A DNA stretch of 64,000 nucleotides from Stutzerimonas kunmingensis. GTDB taxonomy: Bacteria; Pseudomonadota; Gammaproteobacteria; Pseudomonadales; Pseudomonadaceae. How positions within the stretch are numbered: the stretch's first letter is position 1; each line of letters starts with the position of its first letter. The stretch spans positions 620,001-684,000 of the forward strand of contig NZ_FORS01000002.1 of NCBI RefSeq assembly GCF_900114065.1, given 5' to 3'. A program made the position numbers and the translations under genes. Below the pieces are notes generated by a model. It was not told the origin of the DNA. It saw only the letters and a program-made list of their open reading frames with translations, and ran no database searches. Below are positions 38,664 to 48,142 of this stretch, in pieces.

Positions 38664-38887
38664 TGGAACGATTCGTATCTGCTTCTTTGATCAGGGGTTG
38701 CGCAACGAACGGCATCGGTGTGTCGGTCGTGACTCAGCGCTTGAGGTGAGGGTTTTGGGTAAGCGGCAGGCTGAAACTCTGTTCGCCTCGGTCGTCCTTT
38801 CCTGCGGCTCCATGCATCCGACAAAGTCGCGTTGAGCTACCTGATAGGCCCCCTACCCCCGGATGCTTAAGCTAACGCCGTCAGGCG

Positions 38888-39604
38888 TCACTGATCCGGC
38901 ATCAGCATTTCGGGCACCTCGCGCCCGGCGACGAACAACTCGTCGACCAACCGTGTCACCTCCGCCTCGTTGCGAACCCGGTACCACTTGCCGGCCGGAT
39001 AGACGCTCAGCGTCGGGCCCTGATCGCAGGGGAACTGGCACTGCGTCCGGGTGATGTGGACGCCACCGGCGCATTCGAGCTTGCCGGCAGCCTTGAGCTT
39101 TTCCCTTAGCCCCTTCCACAGCGGCAAGGCACCGCGACGTGTGCAGCGCGGGCCATTGCATAGCAGCACGCGGTGCTCATGCAGGGGAATCTTCGACCAG
39201 GCGTGCACCTCTGGAAGCGGTGCGACGTCGGTGCACGGCAGGTGCAACTCCGGTCGGTCGATCAAGGCGCAGGCCGCTTCGACGGGCAGCGCCTCGGCGG
39301 TGCCAATTGCACTGGCCACGAAGATTTGCTCAGCGCCTTCGAGCTGCACGAGTTCGCTACGCAGCCAGTCAAGATGAGCGCTGCTCGATTGCGGCTCGAG
39401 GTCGATCACCAAGAGTGGCCGACCGCTTTCACTGACCGCATTCCACAGCGGTTCGTAGCCTGAGCCTGTATCGATAACGTCCCGCAGCGCTTGTTCGTCG
39501 CGCAAAGCAGCCAGACGTGCACGGAATACTTCGGCGAACGAGCCTTCAGACAGGTCGGGACCGACGAACAGGACGCGGGCGTAGGGTGAATCAGCGGTAG
39601 TCAT
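38888..39604 (-). CDS. (2Fe-2S) ferredoxin domain-containing protein
   Basis: A 238-residue cytosolic protein. The C-terminal 100 residues form a thioredoxin-like [2Fe-2S] ferredoxin fold with four cysteines: CNGPRCTRRG and, about 35 residues later, CQFPCDQGPTLSVYP. The N-terminal 120 residues (YARVLFVGPDL onward) resemble a CbiX/sirohydrochlorin-chelatase-like domain only loosely and are of unknown function. It lies downstream of cobL-cobK on the same strand, so a role as electron donor in corrin or cobalt reduction is inferred. AGGAGAGAG precedes the ATG. Confidence 0.75.
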   Translation of the reverse strand: MTTADSPYARVLFVGPDLSEGSFAEVFRARLAALRDEQALRDVIDTGSGYEPLWNAVSESGRPLLVIDLEPQSSSAHLDWLRSELVQLEGAEQIFVASAIGTAEALPVEAACALIDRPELHLPCTDVAPLPEVHAWSKIPLHEHRVLLCNGPRCTRRGALPLWKGLREKLKAAGKLECAGGVHITRTQCQFPCDQGPTLSVYPAGKWYRVRNEAEVTRLVDELFVAGREVPEMLMPDQ

Positions 39605-39657
39605 TGGCTCTCTCCTTAGCGGCGCGCAGTCTAGCAGCGACGGGCGAAGGCGAGCGA

Positions 39658-40395
39658 TCAGGCGCTGGAATCGACGCCGACGGTTTTGAGCGCCGAAAAC
39701 AGTTCATCACGGCGTGCGAATTCCCGGCTCACCGCCGGTAGCAACGGGCGACGCAGGAGCAGGACCGGCAGGCCCCGCTCACGAGCCACCTGCAGTTTGG
39801 GTTCGGTGGAGTCGCCGCCGCTGTTCTTGCTGACGAGCACATCGCAATTCAGACGTTCGAACAGCTGCCGTTCAGCCTCAAGGTCGAACGGACCGCGGTC
39901 GCCGATAATTTTGGCTCGGTCAGTCGGTGCCTGTGCGTCCAGGCAACGAACGGTCCAGTGTTGGTGTTCAGGAATTTCGTGCAGGTGCGCCAGCGGCTCG
40001 CGGCCGAGCGTGAAAAACGGTCGCTGGAAATCGCCCAGGGCGCCGATCAGCTCAGCCCAGTCGTTCACCTCGTGCCAATTGTCCCCCTCGCCTGCTTGCC
40101 AGGCCGGGCGGCGTAACGCCCAGCATGGAATTCCCGCCTGTTCCGCCGCGATTGCTGCATTGGCGCTGATCTGCGCCGCGTAGGGGTGCGTGGCATCGAC
40201 CAGCAGCTCGATACGTTCCGCCGCGATGAAGGCAGCCAGCCCCTGCGCACCGCCAAAACCGCCTACGCGGACCTGGCACTGGAGGTCGCCGGGCACGCGT
40301 CCCAGACCGGCCAGACTGTAAACATGCGAGGAGCCAAGGCCGCGAGCAAGACGCAAGGCATCGCCCGTGCCGCCGAGCAGGAGGATGCGGGTCAT
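39658..40395 (-). CDS. cobK: Precorrin-6A reductase
   Basis: CobK uses NADPH to reduce precorrin-6A to dihydroprecorrin-6. The 245-residue protein begins with [17 protein letters not shown] and contains [15 protein letters not shown] and [27 protein letters not shown], both characteristic of CobK/CbiJ. The ATG overlaps the cobL stop by four bases (ATGA), showing coupling. Confidence 0.95.
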   Translation of the reverse strand: MTRILLLGGTGDALRLARGLGSSHVYSLAGLGRVPGDLQCQVRVGGFGGAQGLAAFIAAERIELLVDATHPYAAQISANAAIAAEQAGIPCWALRRPAWQAGEGDNWHEVNDWAELIGALGDFQRPFFTLGREPLAHLHEIPEHQHWTVRCLDAQAPTDRAKIIGDRGPFDLEAERQLFERLNCDVLVSKNSGGDSTEPKLQVARERGLPVLLLRRPLLPAVSREFARRDELFSALKTVGVDSSA

Positions 40396-41597
40396 CGCGG
40401 CTTCTCGACCTGCAACAGCGTGATCGGCAACGCTCCACGCCAGGTATCGAAACCGCCCAGCGGCTGCGCATGCGCCACGGATATCCTCGTCAGCTCGCCG
40501 CCAATGCGTTCACGCCAGCTCATCAGCAGCGCCTCGCTCTGCAAGGTCACCGCATTGGCCAGCAACCGCCCGCCCGGTTTAAGGCTGGCCCAGCATTGCT
40601 CCATCACGCCCGGAACCGTAACGCCGCCGCCGATGAAGATCGCATCCGGCTCGGGGAGGCCTGCCAGTGCCTCAGGCGCCCGGCCTGCCACCAGACGCAA
40701 TGCTGGAACGCCCAGCGCGTCGCGGTTGTGTTCGATATGGGCCTGACGCCCGGCATCGGCCTCCACCGCTATCGCCCGGCAACTGGCATGCGCACGCATC
40801 CATTCGATGCCAATGGAACCGCAACCGGCGCCGACGTCCCAAAGCAACTCGCCCGGCATGGGTGCGAGCCGAGCCAAGGTCAGCGCGCGGACGTCCCGCT
40901 TGGTCAGTTGGCCGTCGTGTCTATAGAGCTGATCGGCAAGACCGGGTGTGAGCGGCAGGCGCTGGGCATTCGAGTCCGCTACGCATTCAACAGCCAACAG
41001 ATTCAGATCGGCAATCACATCGAATGACCAGTCCGCTGCAAGGGAATCCAGCCGCCGTTCCCTGGCGCCGCCCAGATGCTCAAGCGCGGTCAGACGGCTC
41101 GCGCCAAAGCCCCTGCTCGTCAACAATTGCGCCACCTGAGTGGGGCTGGTTCCGTCGTTGCTGAGGATCAGCAGCCGCACACCAGGAGATATTTTGGCGC
41201 TCAGTGCCGCGAGCGGTCTGGCAACCAGGGATAGCACCTCCGTTTCCTGCAGCGCCCAGCCAAGACGTGCCGCGCCCAACGAGACTGACGACGGCGCTGA
41301 GAACACCCGCATCTCCTGTGCATCCAACTGCCGCGCGAGCGTGGCGCCAATGCCATAGAACATGGGGTCTCCACTTGCCAGCACGCATAAAGGCGAGCCG
41401 CGACCTGAAAGCACCGGTTCCAGACTGAACGGCTTCGGCCAGGACTCTCCCAGGCCCTGCAGGTGATCGGGCAACAGCGCCAGCTGCCGATCACCGCCGA
41501 TGATGCGTGTTGCCTCACCGAGAGCCTGCCGAGCCGCTTCGCCGAGCCCGGCCCAGCCGTCTTCGCCGATCCCCACCACCGTCAACCAGGGCGTCAT
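40392..41597 (-). CDS. cobL: Precorrin-6Y C5,15-methyltransferase (decarboxylating)
   Basis: A 401-residue two-domain enzyme. The N-terminal CbiE-type tetrapyrrole methylase domain ([28 protein letters not shown]) methylates C5. The C-terminal CbiT-type domain from about residue 230 ([34 protein letters not shown]) methylates C15 and decarboxylates. It acts with CobK on dihydroprecorrin-6. GAGAGG precedes the ATG. The operon runs away from the cobG riboswitch, which is oriented the other way. Confidence 0.96.
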   Translation of the reverse strand: MTPWLTVVGIGEDGWAGLGEAARQALGEATRIIGGDRQLALLPDHLQGLGESWPKPFSLEPVLSGRGSPLCVLASGDPMFYGIGATLARQLDAQEMRVFSAPSSVSLGAARLGWALQETEVLSLVARPLAALSAKISPGVRLLILSNDGTSPTQVAQLLTSRGFGASRLTALEHLGGARERRLDSLAADWSFDVIADLNLLAVECVADSNAQRLPLTPGLADQLYRHDGQLTKRDVRALTLARLAPMPGELLWDVGAGCGSIGIEWMRAHASCRAIAVEADAGRQAHIEHNRDALGVPALRLVAGRAPEALAGLPEPDAIFIGGGVTVPGVMEQCWASLKPGGRLLANAVTLQSEALLMSWRERIGGELTRISVAHAQPLGGFDTWRGALPITLLQVEKPR

Positions 41598-41679
41598 CCC
41601 GCCTCTCCATCACAATGCCAAGCCTTCGTCGGGACAGGCTTGGCTGTCGCGTCGTCCGGCAAAGCGGGCATAATAGCGC

Positions 41680-41856
41680 CTTCGTCGGTGCCCGCCGCGA
41701 CCACGCCACGGGCCTAAGAGGGAATACGGAGCGATCTGATGATCGTGACCGAGCTGCCCCCGCAACTGTAAACAGCGAATCCTCCGCGCACACGCCACTG
41801 GGAAACCGGGAAGGCCGCGGATGATGAAGACCTGTCAGCCAGGAGACCTGCCGACG
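41680..41856 (+). promoter_or_regulatory. Cobalamin riboswitch upstream of cobG
   Basis: The core elements of an adenosylcobalamin riboswitch occur in order: AAGAGGGAATACGG, the B12 box CTGCCCCCGCAACTGTAA, GCCACTGGGAAACCGGGAAGGC-like pairing, and GTCAGCCAGGAGACCTGCC. A CATAAT (41669-41674) just upstream is a possible -10. It should shut down cobGHIJ when B12 is plentiful. Confidence 0.95.
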
Positions 41857-41971
41857 ACGCTGGTCGCGAGTGCCAACATCGGGCGGGGTGTACCGATGCC
41901 AACTGAGTTCAACGAACTCTCCCGGTCTGGTCGCCGCGTCTTTTTTGGTTACAGGTGCACCGTGCGCGACC

Positions 41972-43303
41972 ATGCCTCCCATGACTGAACTGCCCGTTCC
42001 TCGCCCAAGCGCTTGCCCTGGCCTGCTGCGCATCGTGCAGGCGCTGGACGGCGGCATCTGCCGAGTCAAGTTGCCGGGTGGCGTTCTTGCCGCGAGTCAG
42101 GCCCGCTCCATCGCCGAGGCGGCGCAGCGCTTTGCGAGCGGCGTGCTCGAGCTGACCAACCGCAGCAATCTGCAGATTCGCGGTGTACGTGCCGAATCCG
42201 AGCACGATCTGATCCGCGCACTGCTCGCCGCGAACCTCGGCCCGTCGGTGCTCGATGCCGACGATGTACGCAATCTCATGCTCAGCCCCGCTGCCGGCCT
42301 GGACCCTCAGCAGCACATGGATACCCGGCCGCTGGCCGACGCACTCCTGGCGCTCTTGCAAAACAATTCCGCGCTGCACGTCCTGTCCGCCAAGTTCGCC
42401 ATCCAGCTCGATGGTGGTGAGAGCCTATGCATGCTCGAACACCCTCACGACCTCTGGTTACGCGCCCTCCCCGGCGCCCCGCAGTTGATATTCGGCCTGG
42501 CCGGCTGCCCGACCGACAAACCGCTGGGCATGGTTGCCGCTGCGAACGCCGTACAGCTGGTCGAAGCGATCCTGCTGACCTTTCTGGAGTGCGCCGGCCC
42601 GGAGCAGAGCCGCATGCGTCAGCTGCTCGAATCCATCCCGGCCGATGAACTGGTGCGACGGGTTCAGGCGCGCCTGCCATTCGCAATTTCACCCGTAGCG
42701 GTTGAATGCCAACGCCAAATCCCTGCCGCTGCCCCGCCGATTGGCATCATCGCGCAACGCCAGGCAGAGCTCGCGATGGTCGCGGCCAGCGCGCCGCTGG
42801 GGCGGATCAGCGCCGAACAACTTGGCGCCGTTGCCGAACTGGCGCAGCGGCATGCAGATGGCAGCCTGCGGCTTACGCCCTGGCAGGGTCTACTGATTCC
42901 AAATGTGCAGATCCACGAGGCGGACAACGTACTCGCAGCCCTCACGCAAGTCGGGCTGCTCACCAACAGAGCCGCTCCCCTGCCCAACCTGATTGCCTGC
43001 ACCGGTTCTGCCGGCTGCGCGCGCGGGCTGGCCGACACCAAGCACGACGCTCTGGTGTTGGCGGCCTGCCTGCAACAGCATGACGCGCGTCCGCAGGTAC
43101 ACCTCAGCGGTTGCTCGCGCTCCTGCGCGGCTGCGCATGTCGCGCCGTACACGCTGCTTGCCGTGGGCGAAAGCCGCTATCAGCTGTTCGAACGCACCGA
43201 GAACAAGACCGGCTCCGGCCAACCACTGGCACCACCCATGAATATCGACGAAGCGGGCGCCTGGCTCGCCCAGCACCACGCAACGGGACGCACCCATGCT
43301 TGA
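41972..43303 (+). CDS. cobG: Precorrin-3B synthase
   Basis: An aerobic-pathway monooxygenase that makes precorrin-3B with oxygen, using a [4Fe-4S] cluster and a mononuclear iron. The 443-residue protein resembles sulfite/nitrite reductases: duplicated ferrodoxin-like halves and the cluster ligands in CTGSAGCARG and CSRSCAAAH near the C-terminus. The start is uncertain: ATG 41972 and ATG 41981 both lack a good ribosome site. It overlaps cobH by eight bases. Its presence marks the oxygen-dependent route. Confidence 0.9.
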   Translation: MPPMTELPVPRPSACPGLLRIVQALDGGICRVKLPGGVLAASQARSIAEAAQRFASGVLELTNRSNLQIRGVRAESEHDLIRALLAANLGPSVLDADDVRNLMLSPAAGLDPQQHMDTRPLADALLALLQNNSALHVLSAKFAIQLDGGESLCMLEHPHDLWLRALPGAPQLIFGLAGCPTDKPLGMVAAANAVQLVEAILLTFLECAGPEQSRMRQLLESIPADELVRRVQARLPFAISPVAVECQRQIPAAAPPIGIIAQRQAELAMVAASAPLGRISAEQLGAVAELAQRHADGSLRLTPWQGLLIPNVQIHEADNVLAALTQVGLLTNRAAPLPNLIACTGSAGCARGLADTKHDALVLAACLQQHDARPQVHLSGCSRSCAAAHVAPYTLLAVGESRYQLFERTENKTGSGQPLAPPMNIDEAGAWLAQHHATGRTHA

Positions 43304-43922
43304 TTACATCCGCGACGGTCAGGAAATCTACCGGCGCTCCTTCGCCACCATTCGGGCAGAGGCCGACCTCAGCGCCATCCCAGCCGATATGGAAAAGCTC
43401 GCGGTGCGAGTAATCCACGCCTGCGGGATGGTGGACATCGTCAGTGATCTCGCCTTTTCTCCACGCGCCGGGGCGGCCGGCCGTGCCGCCCTGCACGCCG
43501 GCGCGCCGATCCTCTGCGATGCACGGATGGTGGCCGAAGGCATCACCCGGCCACGCTTGCCGAAGAACAACCGGGTCATCTGCACCCTCCATGACGATGG
43601 CGTGCCGGACCTGGCTCAGGCGCTCGGCAACACCCGCTCTGCCGCTGCGCTGGAGCATTGGCGTGAGCATCTGGAGAGCAGCGTGGTGGTGATCGGCAAC
43701 GCGCCGACCGCGCTGTTCTACCTGCTGGAAATGCTCGATGCCGGCGCGCCAAAACCTGCACTCATCATCGGCATGCCGGTCGGCTTCATCGGCGCGGCGG
43801 AATCCAAGGACGCGCTGGCAGCGGACAGCCGCGGCGTACCCTATGTAGTGGTTCGCGGCCGGCGCGGCGGCAGTGCGATGGCGGTGGCTGCGGTCAACGC
43901 CCTCGCCACGGAGGTGGAATGA
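43296..43922 (+). CDS. cobH: Precorrin-8X methylmutase
   Basis: CobH moves a methyl group from C11 to C12 to give hydrogenobyrinate. The 208-residue protein has the active-site His segment [18 protein letters not shown] and the ending [17 protein letters not shown] typical of the family. It overlaps cobG upstream and cobI (ATGA) downstream, so translation is coupled. Confidence 0.96.
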   Translation: MLDYIRDGQEIYRRSFATIRAEADLSAIPADMEKLAVRVIHACGMVDIVSDLAFSPRAGAAGRAALHAGAPILCDARMVAEGITRPRLPKNNRVICTLHDDGVPDLAQALGNTRSAAALEHWREHLESSVVVIGNAPTALFYLLEMLDAGAPKPALIIGMPVGFIGAAESKDALAADSRGVPYVVVRGRRGGSAMAVAAVNALATEVE

Positions 43923-44668
43923 TGGACGGCAAAGGGAGGCTGATCGGGCTGGGTGTAGGCCCGGGTGATCCGGAACTGATCACCCTGAAGGCCCTGCGCC
44001 TGCTGCAAAGCGCGGCGGTTGTCGGCTATTTCGTGGCCAAGGCGAAAGCCAGCAAGGGCCACGGCGGCAACGCCTTCGGCATCATCGAGCAGCACCTGAC
44101 CGACCAGCAGCAGCGCATGCCGCTGGTTTATCCAGTTACCACCGAAAAGCTCGCGCCGCCGCTCTCCTACGAGGATGTGATCGCCGACTTCTACGACACC
44201 TGCGCGGTTCAGATTGCCGCCGAGCTCGACGCCGGGCGAGACGTGGCCGTGATATGCGAGGGCGACCCGTTCTTCTACGGCTCCTACATGTACCTGCACG
44301 ACCGCCTGGCTGCGGACTACCCGGTCGAGGTCGTGCCGGGCGTCTGCTCGATGCTGGGCTGCACCTCGGTGCTCGGCACGCCTTTGGTTTACCGCAACCA
44401 GAGCCTGTCCGTGCTGTCCGGCGTGCTGCCGGAGGCGGAACTCAAACAAAGGCTGCGTGACGCAGAGGCGGCCGTGGTAATGAAGCTCGGGCGCAACTTC
44501 GAAAAGGTCCGCCGCGTACTGCAGGAGCTGGGACTCGAGAAACGCGCGCACTACGTCGAACGCGCCACCATGGCCAACCAGAAGATCGTTCCGCTGGATG
44601 AGGTGGAGCCGATGTCGTCTCCTTACTTCTCGATGATCCTCGTTCCCGGCGAGAAATGGCGCGGCTGA
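43919..44668 (+). CDS. cobI: Precorrin-2 C20-methyltransferase
   Basis: A SAM-dependent methylase of 249 residues. The N-terminal [20 protein letters not shown], the [19 protein letters not shown] loop and [13 protein letters not shown] are the SAM-binding features of tetrapyrrole methylases and match the CobI subgroup. It makes precorrin-3A. The start overlaps the cobH stop (ATGA); an ATG one codon on is also possible. Confidence 0.95.
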   Translation: MMDGKGRLIGLGVGPGDPELITLKALRLLQSAAVVGYFVAKAKASKGHGGNAFGIIEQHLTDQQQRMPLVYPVTTEKLAPPLSYEDVIADFYDTCAVQIAAELDAGRDVAVICEGDPFFYGSYMYLHDRLAADYPVEVVPGVCSMLGCTSVLGTPLVYRNQSLSVLSGVLPEAELKQRLRDAEAAVVMKLGRNFEKVRRVLQELGLEKRAHYVERATMANQKIVPLDEVEPMSSPYFSMILVPGEKWRG

Positions 44669-44711
44669 AGCTACGATTATTCCCCTGTTCCACCCGACTC
44701 TCGGATGCCCT

Positions 44712-46382
44712 ATGCCCGGCCTCGCAACTACCGCACCCGCCATCGTCGTACTTGGCGCCTCCGCCCTCGACACCGCCAGACGGATACAGCGCGTCTATCC
44801 GGGAGCACAGGTTCATGGGCTGAGCGGACGCGCTGTCGAAGCCGACAGGCCGTACGATAACTTTGGCGAGCATCTGCGCGATCTGTATCGAGCCAACACG
44901 TCGATCATCGCGCTGTGCGCGGCGGGGATTGTGATCCGCAGTCTGGCCCCAGTACTGGGCGACAAGGACAACGAGCCCCCGGTACTGGTGGTTGGTGAGG
45001 ATGGCAGCGCAGTGGTGCCCTTGCTCGGCGGCCTGGCAGGCGTAAATCGGATGGCCCGGGAGATCGCCGCCGCACTGGAGGTCAGCCCGGCCATCACCAC
45101 CAGCGGCGAGCTGCGCTTCGGCGCTTGCCTGCTCTCCCCGCCGCCCGGTTACGTGCTGGCGGATCTGGAGCAAGGCAAGCGGTTCGTCAGCGACTTGCTG
45201 GCTGGTGCGCCTGTGCGCGTCGAAGGTCCGGCGCCCTGGCTGGATGAACTCAGCCTGCCGCTCGACCCGCAAGCGCAACACCGGGTATCCGTCAGCCCGC
45301 TCCGGCAGGACGATGCGTGCACCCTGAGCATCCACCCCAGGCTGATCGCGATTCATGTCGAACGCGTTGGCCCGGAACTGGATACCGAGGTTCAGCAGCT
45401 GATCGATGAATCCAGCTTTTCGCCGCACAGCCTTGCCTGCCTGATCGCACCGCTCCACCTCATGTCCAGCACCGAGCTGCAACACGTGGCCAGCCAGCTT
45501 GGCCTGCCGATCCGCTACAGCGACGACACCACGCAATTGCCGGCGCAGCACAGTCGCAGCCAGCGCGCACGGCTATTGCTCGCAGATGAGCCGATCGACA
45601 TCAAGCAGATCGGTCAGCCCCGCGGCTCGCTGACGGTGATTGGCCTCGGACCGGGCGCTCCCGAATTCATGGTGCCTGCGGCGCGCCAAGCGCTGGACGA
45701 GGCGCAAGACCTGCTCGGTTACGAGACATACATAAAGATGGCCGGCCCGCTAAGGCCAGGCCAGGTCAGCCACTGCAGCGACAACCGCGAGGAGCTGCAG
45801 CGTGCAGCCCACGCCTTCGAGCTGGCCGCCAGCGGTCGCCGGGTTGTGGTGATATCGTCCGGCGACCCCGGTGTGTTTGCCATGGCCGCCGCGGTACTGG
45901 AAGCGCTGCACGCATCAAGCGACCCCCGCTGGCACGCCGTGGATCTGCAGGTGCTGCCAGGCGTATCGGCGGCGCTGGCCACCGCCGCCAAAGCCGGCGC
46001 GCCGCTGGGTCACGACTTCTGCATGCTCTCGCTATCGGACAATCTCAAACCCTGGACGCTGATCGAGAAGCGTCTGGAACACGCCGCTGCGGCCGATCTT
46101 GTCATGGCCTTCTACAATCCCATTTCCAAGGCGCGGCCCTGGCAGCTCGGGCGGGCGCTGGAATTACTTCGCCATTACCGCACACCGGAAACACTGGTTG
46201 TGCTTGGCCGCGACATCGGTCGCCCAGCCGAAGCCCTGACTGTCACCACGCTTGGCGACCTCACGCCCGAACAGGTGGACATGCGCACGCTGGTCATCAT
46301 CGGCTCGTCGCAGACCTGCCGGTTTGCCAAGCCGGACGGTGGCGACTGGGTCTATACCCCCAGAAGTTACCCTGCCGATTGA
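44712..46382 (+). CDS. cobJ: CbiG-CobJ fusion (precorrin-3B C17-methyltransferase)
   Basis: A 556-residue fusion. Residues 10-200 match CbiG N and middle domains (ALCAAGIVIRSLAPVLGDK; VVPLLGGLAGVNRMA). Residues 205-275 look like a degenerate CbiG C-terminal/CobE domain: it keeps the fold pattern and LGLPIRY ending but lacks the GCRRG motif. Residues 307-556 are CobJ (GLGPGAPEFMVPAARQAL; VVVISSGDPGVFAMAAAVLE; AFYNPISKARPWQL), which methylates C17 with ring contraction. CbiG belongs to the anaerobic route, so its presence in an aerobic pathway is notable though known in pseudomonads. The ribosome site is weak. Confidence 0.92.
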   Translation: MPGLATTAPAIVVLGASALDTARRIQRVYPGAQVHGLSGRAVEADRPYDNFGEHLRDLYRANTSIIALCAAGIVIRSLAPVLGDKDNEPPVLVVGEDGSAVVPLLGGLAGVNRMAREIAAALEVSPAITTSGELRFGACLLSPPPGYVLADLEQGKRFVSDLLAGAPVRVEGPAPWLDELSLPLDPQAQHRVSVSPLRQDDACTLSIHPRLIAIHVERVGPELDTEVQQLIDESSFSPHSLACLIAPLHLMSSTELQHVASQLGLPIRYSDDTTQLPAQHSRSQRARLLLADEPIDIKQIGQPRGSLTVIGLGPGAPEFMVPAARQALDEAQDLLGYETYIKMAGPLRPGQVSHCSDNREELQRAAHAFELAASGRRVVVISSGDPGVFAMAAAVLEALHASSDPRWHAVDLQVLPGVSAALATAAKAGAPLGHDFCMLSLSDNLKPWTLIEKRLEHAAAADLVMAFYNPISKARPWQLGRALELLRHYRTPETLVVLGRDIGRPAEALTVTTLGDLTPEQVDMRTLVIIGSSQTCRFAKPDGGDWVYTPRSYPAD

Positions 46383-46435
46383 ACGGAAACCTCGTTTTAG
46401 ACGTGCCGAAAGCCGATAAACCCACTACCCTAGCG

Positions 46436-46612
46436 ACGCTTGATGGTTCTGCCCCAAAGGCAGAGGCAAGAGGGAAGCAGGTACGCCCACGGGCTACTCC
46501 TGCGCTGCCCCCGCAACTGTGAACGGCGAGTTCACCTGCAATTGAAGTCACTGGCCTGATCGGCTGGGAAGACGCAGGTGCACATTGACCCGTGAGCCAG
46601 GAGACCTGCCAT
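46436..46612 (+). promoter_or_regulatory. Cobalamin riboswitch upstream of the CbiM-like gene
   Basis: Core elements in order: AAGAGGGAAGCAGG, the B12 box CTGCCCCCGCAACTGTGA, TCACTGGCC...GGCTGGGAAGACG, and GTGAGCCAGGAGACCTGCC. It ends about 50 bases before the CbiM-like start, so it may act at translation. Confidence 0.95.
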
Positions 46613-46663
46613 CAGCGTGCCGATCCCGGCGCCTTTCAACCCGCATCCCTCGGAGGGAGAACG

Positions 46664-47314
46664 ATGCATATCGAACCTGGCGTACTCAACGCCGCAAAAA
46701 TCGTCTTTGCCAACGCCGCAGCCGTTTCAACATTGGCAGTGTTCCTGCCCAAGCTGATGTGGCGCCCCGACATCTGGGTCAAGACCCTGCTCGCCGCGTT
46801 GTTCTTCTCCATCTTCATGGAGGTCTTTCACATGCCGGTCGGCGCCTCGGAACTGCATTTCGTGGGTGCGTCGGCTGTTTATGTGATATTCGGCTTCGTG
46901 CCGACGCTGTTCGGATTCGCTATTGGCCTGCTGCTGCAAGGGCTGCTGTTCGAGCCGTCCGATCTGGTGCACCTGGCGGTCAACTCGCTGTCGCTGATCC
47001 TGCCGCTGATCGCCGCCCACGGCCTGCTCGGCCGGCACTTCTTCGCCCAAGGCGGACGCGTTATTCGCTGGGCCGAAGTGGTCAAGTTCGACGCAGCCTT
47101 TTACGGCGGCGTGGTGCTGATGGTCGGCTTCTGGCTGTCGCTGGGTAACGAACCCACGCCGCTGCAGAATTGGGCGATGTTCGCCGTGTCCTACCTGCCG
47201 CTGGTGCTGCTCGAGCCGTTGTTCACCTGCCTGGTGGTCCGCACGCTCAAGCGCTTTGCAGATAACCCGCTGATCAGCCGCTTCACAACCGTCAAAACCC
47301 TCGCGACCGCCTGA
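46664..47314 (+). CDS. CbiM-like ECF transporter permease (cobalt)
   Basis: A 217-residue inner-membrane protein with about six helices. It begins with MHIEPGVLNAAKI, the CbiM/NikM-type N-terminus whose Met1-His2 region coordinates the metal. The perfect GGAGGGAGA ribosome site fixes the start at 46664. No cbiN, cbiQ or cbiO genes lie nearby, so it is either a solitary metal-binding subunit or pairs with components elsewhere. Its own cobalamin riboswitch supports cobalt import for B12 synthesis. Confidence 0.85.
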   Translation: MHIEPGVLNAAKIVFANAAAVSTLAVFLPKLMWRPDIWVKTLLAALFFSIFMEVFHMPVGASELHFVGASAVYVIFGFVPTLFGFAIGLLLQGLLFEPSDLVHLAVNSLSLILPLIAAHGLLGRHFFAQGGRVIRWAEVVKFDAAFYGGVVLMVGFWLSLGNEPTPLQNWAMFAVSYLPLVLLEPLFTCLVVRTLKRFADNPLISRFTTVKTLATA

Positions 47315-47325
47315 TCAGGCCACGC

Positions 47326-47356
47326 CAGCGCTGACGATCAGTCTTCGTCAGCGCTG
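47326..47356. terminator. Convergent hairpin overlapping the cobF stop
   Basis: A perfect 12-bp stem (47326-47337 with 47345-47356) and a 7-base loop lie between the CbiM-like gene and cobF. The right arm lies in cobF coding sequence and the loop includes its stop codon. There is no long T-run. Confidence 0.6.
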
Positions 47357-48123
47357 CGGCGACGTAGCAAGTAGCTGTCCATCATCCAGCCATGTCGCTC
47401 GCGCAGCGCGGCGCGGGTACTGCGGATCTGCTCCGCCACCTCACCGACCTTTCCTGCAATCAGCACCTCATCCGCGGTGCCCACGTATGCGCCCCAATAG
47501 ATGTCCATCTCCTGATCGACGAACAGGCAGTAGGTATCCCGCGCATCGAGCATCACCAGTACGCTATCCAGCCCGTCAGGAAAGCCCTCGGCCAATCGCC
47601 GGGCCGGCATGATTTGAAATGCCTGACCGATACTGTTGAAGCAGACTCTGTGCCGGGCCGCCAGCGCCTGCAGGCTGGTGATGCCGGGGATCACCTCGTA
47701 GGTGATGGGCTCCGGGCTCGCCTGCACGATGTCCTCGACGATGCGCAGCGTGCTGTCATACAGCGCAGGATCACCCCAGACCAGAAAGCCGCCCACCTCA
47801 CCATCGGCCAGCTCATGGTGGACCATCTGCTCGAACACCCGTTGCTTGTCCTGATTGAGGTCGACAACGCTGGCCCGGTAGTCGGCGACACCTCGCACGC
47901 GCTCAGGGCATTCGGCCTCGACGAAGCGATACCCCGGCGTGTCGATGAAGCGCTCGCAGATGTGCTTGCGCAGGTGGATAAGCGAATCCTTCGAGGCGCC
48001 CTTGTCCATCAGGAAAAACACGTCGACACGGTTCAACGCCTTGATCGCCTGGACCGTCAGAAAATCGGGATCGCCTGCGCCAATGCCGATGATCAGTAGT
48101 GTTTTCACAAGTTCTGGCTCCAT
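47338..48123 (-). CDS. cobF: Precorrin-6A synthase (deacetylating)
   Basis: CobF methylates C1 and removes the acetyl group, an aerobic-route step. The 261-residue protein has the SAM-binding start IIGIGAGDPDFLTVQAIKAL, the segment VGGFLVWGDPALYDSTLRIVE and YEVIPGITSLQALAA. The ATG at 48123 is used; a GTG at 48108 has GGAG nine bases upstream and may be the true start. It is the last gene of the cobW operon. Confidence 0.94.
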   Translation of the reverse strand: MEPELVKTLLIIGIGAGDPDFLTVQAIKALNRVDVFFLMDKGASKDSLIHLRKHICERFIDTPGYRFVEAECPERVRGVADYRASVVDLNQDKQRVFEQMVHHELADGEVGGFLVWGDPALYDSTLRIVEDIVQASPEPITYEVIPGITSLQALAARHRVCFNSIGQAFQIMPARRLAEGFPDGLDSVLVMLDARDTYCLFVDQEMDIYWGAYVGTADEVLIAGKVGEVAEQIRSTRAALRERHGWMMDSYLLRRRSADED

Positions 48124-48142
48124 TGCGCTAAAGGTTGGTCGT

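Noticed and set aside
41900..41971. A Rho-independent terminator as expression platform of the cobG riboswitch
   Set aside because: A T-run (41941-41946) and a small GAGTTC/GAACTC hairpin exist, but they are about 20 bases apart, so a classical terminator is not supported.
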